The notes beneath the pieces are model-generated. The model did no database searches and had not been told where the DNA came from. It saw only the letters and a program-made list of their open reading frames with translations. DNA of 64,000 nt from Bifidobacterium sp. WK012_4_13 (GTDB lineage: Bacteria; Actinomycetota; Actinomycetes; Actinomycetales; Bifidobacteriaceae), in contig NZ_CP129683.1 of assembly GCF_041080835.1 (NCBI RefSeq), positions 992,001 to 1,056,000 of the forward strand. The letters run 5' to 3'. The stretch's first letter is position 1; each line of letters opens with the position of its first letter. Of the stretch, positions 58,680 to 64,000 are shown piece after piece. The position numbers and the translations under genes are program-made.

Positions 58680-60173
58680 ATGAGTAGGTCGAAATCATCA
58701 CATTCAAGCGCCAACGCCCTTGCCAAGGTCGCTCGGGATGCCGCCGCTCTCTTCAACCCCGAACTACGCAAGGTCGGCCAGCGCAGCGATGAGGAGCATC
58801 CATCCAAGCCCGGTAAATTCGAGAAGTCCCCGCAGCCTCAGCCAAAGGGCAAGCATGGCGGCGACAAGACATCGGATGAGCATCTCCCCGACGTGGACCT
58901 GGCCACCATTGCAGAGGATGCCCAGAAGGCCGAGGATGCCGCAAGCGACCTTCGGCTCAAGACAAGGCATGATGCGAAGCCCCAGCTGCCCAAGGCAGTT
59001 GAGATTGCCTTGGGCAAGGCTCTCGGACATCTCGATCATGACCTGGACTGGTACAAGAATCTCAGTGCCACGGACAGGAACCTTCTCATCCTCATCATTC
59101 GCACCGCAGTTGCGGACTTCATTGCATGGATGAAGGAATATCGCAAATCGCCCGATTCGACGACGGGGCCAAGGCCCTCCACCGACCATATCTTCTTCGT
59201 GGCGCCGCTTGAATTCACCAAGGCAATCAGCCTGCATCAGGCGTTGGAGGTCACCCGCTTCATCGTTGACATTCTGGAACGCAACGTCGAAGGCTTTGCC
59301 GAGAATGGCGACGAGCAGGAGATTCGAAATGGCATGCTCTACTATGCCCGGGAGGTCGCCTTTTCGGCGGCATCAGTCTATGCCACATCTGCAGAGGCGC
59401 GTGGCGATTGGGATGCCCGCATCGAGACGCTGACCATTGAGGATCTCATCGATGGGGTGATTGACCACCAGGTCGTCGCACGAATGAGCATGCTGGGGTG
59501 GCCCGTTGACTATCACTGCTTCGCTGTGATCGGAAAGCTTGCGGATACCACTGAAATGGGTTCAGGAATCGCACAGCGGCGCATGCGCAGTCTGATACGA
59601 GGCCGTGGAGCGGAATGCATGATGTCGAGTCATGACGACATGCTCATCACACTCATCGACCCCCGAGGCCACGGCACCCCTGAGGAACTATGCGAAGCCA
59701 TTCTGCGTTACTTCAACGACGAGCCGGTCTGTCTGGGCCCGCTCCGCACGCATATCGAAGGTGCCTCACAGACCATACGCGCTGCAATGCGCACCGTCGC
59801 AGCCACCCCGGCACTCGTCGGGATGAATATGACCCACGGATTCCCACGACCTCTGCGCGCCGACGACGCCCTTCCGGAACGCGCGCTCTTCGGAGATGAC
59901 GAGGCGCGCAGTGAACTCTACGAGTCGATCTACATGACATTGCGTGGCGAGGATGGTGACAATCCTCTTCTCACCACACTGCAGACTTTCCTGCTGTCGG
60001 GCAGCTCACTCGAAACAACCGCGCGTGAGCTCAACGTACATCCAAACACCGTTCGATACCGTCTCAAGCGCTCGATCGAGGTCACTGGCTGGGATCCCAT
60101 GAATCCGCGCGAAGCATACGTGCTTCTCACAGCGGTGAAAATCGGTCTGATCATGGATGCACGCAAGTCATAA
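58680..60173 (+). CDS. PucR-family transcriptional regulator
   Basis: 497 residues from the ATG at 58680; the frame is open further upstream inside the previous gene. The N-terminal 90 residues are charged and disordered; a central helical and GGDEF-like region follows (SMLGWPVDYHCFAVIGKLAD to about 400). The C-terminal HTH is PucR type (LLTTLQTFLLSGSSLETTARELNVHPNTVRYRLKRSIEVTGWDP). Streptomyces FasR, an activator of fatty acid genes, is of this family; location near fas and acc makes the same role likely here, by inference. Confidence 0.85.
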   Translation: MSRSKSSHSSANALAKVARDAAALFNPELRKVGQRSDEEHPSKPGKFEKSPQPQPKGKHGGDKTSDEHLPDVDLATIAEDAQKAEDAASDLRLKTRHDAKPQLPKAVEIALGKALGHLDHDLDWYKNLSATDRNLLILIIRTAVADFIAWMKEYRKSPDSTTGPRPSTDHIFFVAPLEFTKAISLHQALEVTRFIVDILERNVEGFAENGDEQEIRNGMLYYAREVAFSAASVYATSAEARGDWDARIETLTIEDLIDGVIDHQVVARMSMLGWPVDYHCFAVIGKLADTTEMGSGIAQRRMRSLIRGRGAECMMSSHDDMLITLIDPRGHGTPEELCEAILRYFNDEPVCLGPLRTHIEGASQTIRAAMRTVAATPALVGMNMTHGFPRPLRADDALPERALFGDDEARSELYESIYMTLRGEDGDNPLLTTLQTFLLSGSSLETTARELNVHPNTVRYRLKRSIEVTGWDPMNPREAYVLLTAVKIGLIMDARKS

Positions 60174-60351
60174 GCCTGGGTTGGGGTGATTCTCGCCATT
60201 TGCAGCATTGCAGTATTGCAGTATTTGCAACATGGAAAGACCGGTCTTGGAACGGCCGTCGAGAATCGGCTACTGCAACCACACCATGACTGCAACTGCA
60301 CCAATGGTCATACTCATTTCACCTGGTGGAGGCGAATGCGTCTCGGTGCTG
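60174..60351. other. Convergent gap
   Basis: The gap between the PucR gene and the rplA terminator holds short GCAGTATT repeats near 60205-60225 and no gene. Confidence 0.5.
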
Positions 60352-60395
60352 GAAAAACGGCCATGCCCAGCGAATTGACGCTGGGCATGGCCGTT
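60352..60395 (-). terminator. Terminator of the rplK-rplA operon
   Basis: AACGGCCATGCCCAGCG pairs with its complement around a short loop, followed leftwards by TTTTTCC. It lies just after rplA. Confidence 0.9.
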
Positions 60396-60414
60396 GAAAA
60401 TGAACGCTGACGCG

Positions 60415-61107
60415 TTACGACAGAATCGCTGGATCCAGAGGAATCCCTGGGCCCATCGTCGAGGTAATCGTGGCCTTGGTGATGTAGCGACCCTTGACGG
60501 TGCTCGGCTTCAAACGCTTGACTTCATCGGCGACTGCCTTGAAGTTCTCGTCCAGATCGCCTTCCGCGAAGGAAAGCTTGCCAATCAGGAAGCTCAGGTT
60601 ACCGTGCTTGTCGACGCGGAACTCAATCTTTCCACCCTTGATGTCGGAAACTGCCTTGGCGACATCCATGGTGACGGTACCGGTCTTGGGGTTTGGCATC
60701 AGACCACGAGGTCCGAGCACACGGCCGAGACGACCGACCTTGCCCATCATGTCTGGGGTCGCAACGACGGCATCGAAGTCAAGGTATCCATCAGAAACCT
60801 TGGCGATCAGCTCGTCATCGCCAACCTCGTCAGCTCCGGCCTCAGTCGCGGCCGTGGCCTGCGGGCCACGAGCGAAGACGATGACCTTGGCGGTCTTGCC
60901 GGTTCCATGAGGAAGGTTGACGGTGCCACGGACCAACTGGTCAGCCTTGCGGGGATCGACGCTGAGACGATACACGGCCTCGACGGTCTCATCGAAGCCA
61001 CGCTTCGGCAGGCTCTTGAGCAGAGCGATTGCCTCGTTCGCGGTATAGAGATTGTTGCGATCGACCTTTTCGGCCGCCTCGCGATATTTTTTGGAACGCT
61101 TTGCCAT
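60415..61107 (-). CDS. rplA: 50S ribosomal protein L1
   Basis: 230 residues with [20 protein letters not shown] at the start, [19 protein letters not shown] and [16 protein letters not shown], diagnostic of L1. It binds 23S rRNA at the L1 stalk and usually represses its own operon. It follows rplK with a 63-base gap. Confidence 0.98.
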   Translation of the reverse strand: MAKRSKKYREAAEKVDRNNLYTANEAIALLKSLPKRGFDETVEAVYRLSVDPRKADQLVRGTVNLPHGTGKTAKVIVFARGPQATAATEAGADEVGDDELIAKVSDGYLDFDAVVATPDMMGKVGRLGRVLGPRGLMPNPKTGTVTMDVAKAVSDIKGGKIEFRVDKHGNLSFLIGKLSFAEGDLDENFKAVADEVKRLKPSTVKGRYITKATITSTMGPGIPLDPAILS

Positions 61108-61170
61108 CTGCTTCTCCTATTCAGCAGTCGCGGTGCGGGCTAGCGCGGCCCTACCGCTTAAACGAATGTT

Positions 61171-61602
61171 TCAGTCGGTGACCGTGATGCCCATTGAGCG
61201 TGCGGAACCTTCGATGATCTTCATTCCGGCTTCTACGTCACGAGCCGAAAGGTCAGCCATCTTGGTCTCCGCGATCTCGCGAACCTGTGCCTTGGTCACT
61301 GAGCCGACCTTGGTCGTCAGAGGATTTGCAGCACCCTTGGCGATGCCCGCAGCCTTGCGGAGCAAGTCAGCGGCCGGTGGGGTCTTGAGCACGAAGGTGA
61401 AGGTACGATCCTCAAAGACAGTGATCTCGACAGGAACGACCTGACCCATCTTGTCCTTGGTGGCATCGTTGTATGCCTTGCAGAAGTCCATGATGTTCAC
61501 GCCGTGTGAACCCAAAGCTGGGCCCAGCGGTGGAGCAGGATTGGCCTTGCCGGCTTGAATCTCGAGCTTGATAAGCGCAGAGACTTTCTTCTTAGGAGCC
61601 AT
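61171..61602 (-). CDS. rplK: 50S ribosomal protein L11
   Basis: 143 residues with [28 protein letters not shown] and [13 protein letters not shown], diagnostic of L11. It forms the GTPase-associated centre with 23S rRNA. First gene of the rplK-rplA unit. Confidence 0.98.
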   Translation of the reverse strand: MAPKKKVSALIKLEIQAGKANPAPPLGPALGSHGVNIMDFCKAYNDATKDKMGQVVPVEITVFEDRTFTFVLKTPPAADLLRKAAGIAKGAANPLTTKVGSVTKAQVREIAETKMADLSARDVEAGMKIIEGSARSMGITVTD

Positions 61603-61962
61603 ATTCCGGTTCTTCTTTCTGTAAAGCGGTTCTGACGGAACGGTTGGGTTCCTCCCGCAACTTACCTTTATTTCTTGCTGAGCCGATAGGGCTCAGAGCA
61701 ACTTTCTTATTATGCATGCAGTCGCGGACAACGCTCGCCCATCCGCACGGATTGGTCGAAAGTGCAAGTTTTTGGCACTTGTCTGAGTATATGAGCCGCA
61801 ATTCCTTGAAATGGCGAACGCAATGGAGCCCAAAATGGGCATTCATACTCAGACAAGTGCCAAAAACTTGGCATCTGGGACTCTTTCGCGAAAAAATGGG
61901 CCCGAGCATGGCGTCGGAGTGTCTCTGAAACCCTCATGCCTTGCCGGTTTGGGTCTTGAATC
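61603..61962. other. Long leader/gap upstream of rplK
   Basis: No gene here. It carries the rplK promoter and leader and the inverted repeat element B. Confidence 0.6.
61760..61875. repeat. 26-bp inverted repeat element B
   Basis: Arm 61765-61790 is the exact reverse complement of 61845-61870 (core CAAGTTTTTGGCACTTGTCT), with a 54-base spacer. It resembles element A: both share AGTTTT..GGCA.TTG and AGTATA at corresponding places, and TTGAAA and CCAAAA-type words in the spacer. Confidence 0.85.
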
Positions 61963-62002
61963 CGATTGGGGCGCAGACCTGATGGTCTGCGCCCCAATCG
62001 GC
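61963..62002 (-). terminator. Hairpin terminator after nusG
   Basis: An 18-bp perfect stem (CCGATTGGGGCGCAGACC with its complement, loop of four) lies 33 bases after the nusG stop. It lacks a T-run but is very stable and probably separates secE-nusG from rplK-rplA. Confidence 0.65.
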
Positions 62003-62034
62003 AGCGTGCAAGCTGAAAGCGTGGATGCTCCGAC

Positions 62035-63054
62035 TCAGGAAATCTTCTCGACCTGTTCGAAGCTGAGCTCGACCGGCGTATCCCTGCCGAAGATGGAAAC
62101 CAGCACGGTGAGTTTCTGCGTTGCCGGTTCGACCTCGGAAACGACCGCAGGCATCGTTGCGAAAGGACCCTCGGTAACGGTGACCTGATCGCCGGCCTTG
62201 AAGGAAACCTCCACCTTGCGCTTCTTGGCAGCGGCAGGCTTGTCGCCAGATTCCTTCAACGCCTCGGACGCGATCATCGGAGCCATCATGTTGACGACTT
62301 CCTTCCGAGATAGCGGCGCAGGTTCACGGGACGGACCGACGAAGCCTGTGACGGCTTCGGTCTCACGCACGATGCGACGCGCATCCTCGTCCGGCCACAT
62401 GCGAATGAGGACATAGCCAGGAATCCGGACTCGGGTGATGATCTTCTTGCCCTTGTCCGTGTGCTTCTCGACCTCTTCCATGGGAATCTCGACCTGGAAG
62501 ATCCTGTCTTCGAGACCGAATGAGGTCACACGGGACTCTATGTTGGCCTTCACACGCTTCTCGTAGCCCGAATAGGTATGCAGGACGTACCATTTGCCTT
62601 CAAGCGTGCGCAGTTGCTTGGAGAATGCCTTTACCGCCCGTTCGCCAGCATCATCTGAACTCTCAGCATCCGCCGAATCTTCAGCAGTTTCGGAAGCATC
62701 AGCATTGTCGGAAGCAACGTCATCGTCTGAAACATCGGTGTCGCCAGAAACATCAGCATCTCCGGAAACATCGTCGATCGCAGCATCCGACGATGCATCT
62801 GCAACAGCCTCGGCATGTGGGTCCGAAGAAAGCTCTGCAGTCGTTCCCGTCGCGGTCTCGTCAGCCGGTTCTTCACCATCCGCTGCCTTGTCCAGCTCAT
62901 GTACCTGCTCTTGAGGCTGATCGGTGGAAACCGCCGGATCCCCTTCCAACGGTTCTGTGTCGGCAGCCAGACCATTCTCGAATTGCTGAGCATCGTTCAA
63001 TGCTTCATCGGCAACCGGAGCCTCGTTATCGATGTTTTCTTGTTCATCAGTCAT
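62035..63054 (-). CDS. nusG: Transcription termination/antitermination factor NusG with long acidic extension
   Basis: 339 residues. The first ~150 are acidic and repetitive (runs of D, S, A, E such as [14 protein letters not shown]). The NGN domain begins [24 protein letters not shown] and includes [18 protein letters not shown] follows. The KOW domain is at the end ([21 protein letters not shown]). NusG links RNA polymerase with ribosomes and Rho. The extension is far longer than in most bacteria. Confidence 0.97.
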   Translation of the reverse strand: MTDEQENIDNEAPVADEALNDAQQFENGLAADTEPLEGDPAVSTDQPQEQVHELDKAADGEEPADETATGTTAELSSDPHAEAVADASSDAAIDDVSGDADVSGDTDVSDDDVASDNADASETAEDSADAESSDDAGERAVKAFSKQLRTLEGKWYVLHTYSGYEKRVKANIESRVTSFGLEDRIFQVEIPMEEVEKHTDKGKKIITRVRIPGYVLIRMWPDEDARRIVRETEAVTGFVGPSREPAPLSRKEVVNMMAPMIASEALKESGDKPAAAKKRKVEVSFKAGDQVTVTEGPFATMPAVVSEVEPATQKLTVLVSIFGRDTPVELSFEQVEKIS

Positions 63055-63081
63055 TCAAATATCACCTTTATGAGATTTATC

Positions 63082-63312
63082 TCAGCCGAACACCAGAAGG
63101 ACGAGCTTACCAAGCCCTATATCCATCACTGTCACGAATACCATAAGAATCAGGACGAACACGAACACCGCTACGGACCACAGCAACAAACCCTTGCGCG
63201 TCGGCGTGACCACCTTGCGCAACTCATCAATAATCTGCTTGATGAACAAACCTATGCGCATGAAGAAGTTGGGCTTTGGGTCCTTGTCTCCAGACCGCTT
63301 TGACTTCGCCAT
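63082..63312 (-). CDS. secE: Preprotein translocase subunit SecE
   Basis: 76 residues from the ATG at 63312: basic N-terminus, RIGLFIKQIIDELRKVVTPTRKGLL, then one transmembrane segment (LWSVAVFVFVLILMVFVTVMD). This is the short single-spanning SecE typical of Gram-positives. Adjacent to nusG and after tRNA-Trp, the conserved order. Confidence 0.95.
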   Translation of the reverse strand: MAKSKRSGDKDPKPNFFMRIGLFIKQIIDELRKVVTPTRKGLLLWSVAVFVFVLILMVFVTVMDIGLGKLVLLVFG

Positions 63313-63348
63313 ATCCGTCCTTTTGTTCGCGATTATCGATTCTCTTTG

Positions 63349-63421
63349 CAGGGAAGGCGGGACTCGAACCCACAACCTACGGTTTTGGAGACCGTTGCGC
63401 TACCAATTGCGCCACTTCCCT
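63349..63421 (-). tRNA. tRNA-Trp (CCA anticodon)
   Basis: Acceptor AGGGAAG/CTTCCCT, D stem GCGC/GCGC, anticodon stem ACGGT/ACCGT with loop CTCCAAA (CCA), T arm GTGGGTTCGAGTCCCGC, discriminator G. CCA end not encoded. Confidence 0.96.
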
Positions 63422-63590
63422 AAGTGAACTTTGCCCATACTACTCACCTCGTTGGAGATTTTCGTCTCACCGGGCAAAACCGCCAAATCGACAGTTTAGC
63501 GTTCAAAATGCAATTCGTCCACCTGACAGCGCGCTCAATGCCGAAGAATCTTCTCCTCATCGTCATCGAATCGTTGGAAGAAGCAGAAAT

Positions 63591-64000
63591 TCAGGCTTCT
63601 GCCCACTTCCTGAAACGCTGCATTCCCTCTATCAGATCATTGTCTTCAAGTGCATACGAGAAGCGAAGATATCCTTCTGCTCCGAACGCCTCACCGGGCA
63701 CAGCAGCGATATGGGCCTCCTCCAGCAACGCAGCAGCCAACTCAGCAGACGAATGCGAAACCGTTCCATGAGGACCATGCGGCTGACCGAGCAAGGCGCT
63801 GACATCGCAGAACGCATAGAAGGCGCCGGTCGGTTTTGGGCAGAAGACTCCTGGAATCTCGTTCAGCATCCTTTCGATGCGCTGACGACGAATGTCGAAG
63901 GCCTCTCGCATCTGCGACACGGCACTCAGGTCTCCTGAAACGGCAGCCAAGGCTGCACGCTGGCTGACGTCAGACACATTCGAGCTCAGATGCCCCTGCA
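63591..64000 (-). CDS. Aspartate-type aminotransferase, C-terminal part (open at window end)
   Basis: The frame is open to the right edge, so the N-terminus lies outside. The visible ~135 residues include [62 protein letters not shown] with the substrate-binding Arg, typical of class I pyridoxal-phosphate aminotransferases of the aspartate group. The lysine region is upstream of the visible part. Confidence 0.9.
   Translation of the reverse strand, partial: QGHLSSNVSDVSQRAALAAVSGDLSAVSQMREAFDIRRQRIERMLNEIPGVFCPKPTGAFYAFCDVSALLGQPHGPHGTVSHSSAELAAALLEEAHIAAVPGEAFGAEGYLRFSYALEDNDLIEGMQRFRKWAEA

Overview
The window joins most of an integrated temperate phage (left end of the window to about 36.6 kb) to a conserved chromosomal segment (about 36.6 to 64 kb). 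The host looks like a Bifidobacterium or close relative. The evidence is a single giant type I fatty acid synthase encoded next to its own AcpS, an actinobacterial acyl-CoA carboxylase pair, a LysE exporter divergent from a LysG-type regulator, a BioY/EcfA/EcfT biotin importer, and the order aspartate-type aminotransferase, tRNA-Trp, secE, nusG, rplK, rplA.

The prophage is a siphovirus of HK97 type read mostly leftwards. From right to left it holds: an integrase beside a tRNA-Gly(UCC) gene with clustered arm-type repeats (35.2-36.7 kb); a rightward lysogeny and cargo block with a Cro-like/repressor switch, an ImmA-like metallopeptidase, a DUF4190/MmpS-like membrane protein and a two-gene DUF6978 plus DUF1828 module (31.9-35.2 kb); an early operon of tightly overlapped small genes with a RecT-like annealing protein, SSB, a nuclease, a replication initiator carrying iteron-like repeats and a helicase-loader-like protein (24.3-31.6 kb); a cargo stretch with a DUF4145 gene, a phage-borne tRNA-Gln(CUG) and a small membrane protein (22.9-24.2 kb); and a late operon of HNH nuclease, terminase, portal, MuF, scaffold, capsid, connectors, tail proteins with a programmed -1 frameshift, tape measure, tail tip, lipoprotein, GH25 endolysin and holin (2.2-22.8 kb). 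P63C and DUF3800 genes lie at the far left. The second phage-chromosome junction was not found and probably lies left of the window.

The chromosomal part is a lipid and biotin neighbourhood: accA, accD, fas and acpS in one direction; birA just upstream of accA; and, divergently, bioY, an EcfA ATPase and an EcfT subunit. These form one logical chain. Biotin is imported, BirA attaches it to the carboxylase, the carboxylase makes malonyl-CoA, FAS-I uses it, and AcpS activates the FAS carrier domain. A PucR-family regulator next to this block resembles the class to which the Streptomyces fatty acid activator FasR belongs. The window ends in the translation/transcription cluster rplA, rplK, nusG, secE, tRNA-Trp and a truncated aminotransferase gene.

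The most notable observations are: cargo genes bracketed by duplicated sequence (a duplicated immA end around the MmpS-like gene, and duplicated terminators around the P63C gene); a CCCAAAC frameshift site; 21-bp repeats inside the replication gene; an 11-bp tandem array resembling DnaA boxes downstream of lysG; and two related long inverted repeats in the fas/acpS and nusG/rplK gaps. All names come from reading motifs and context. No database search was run.
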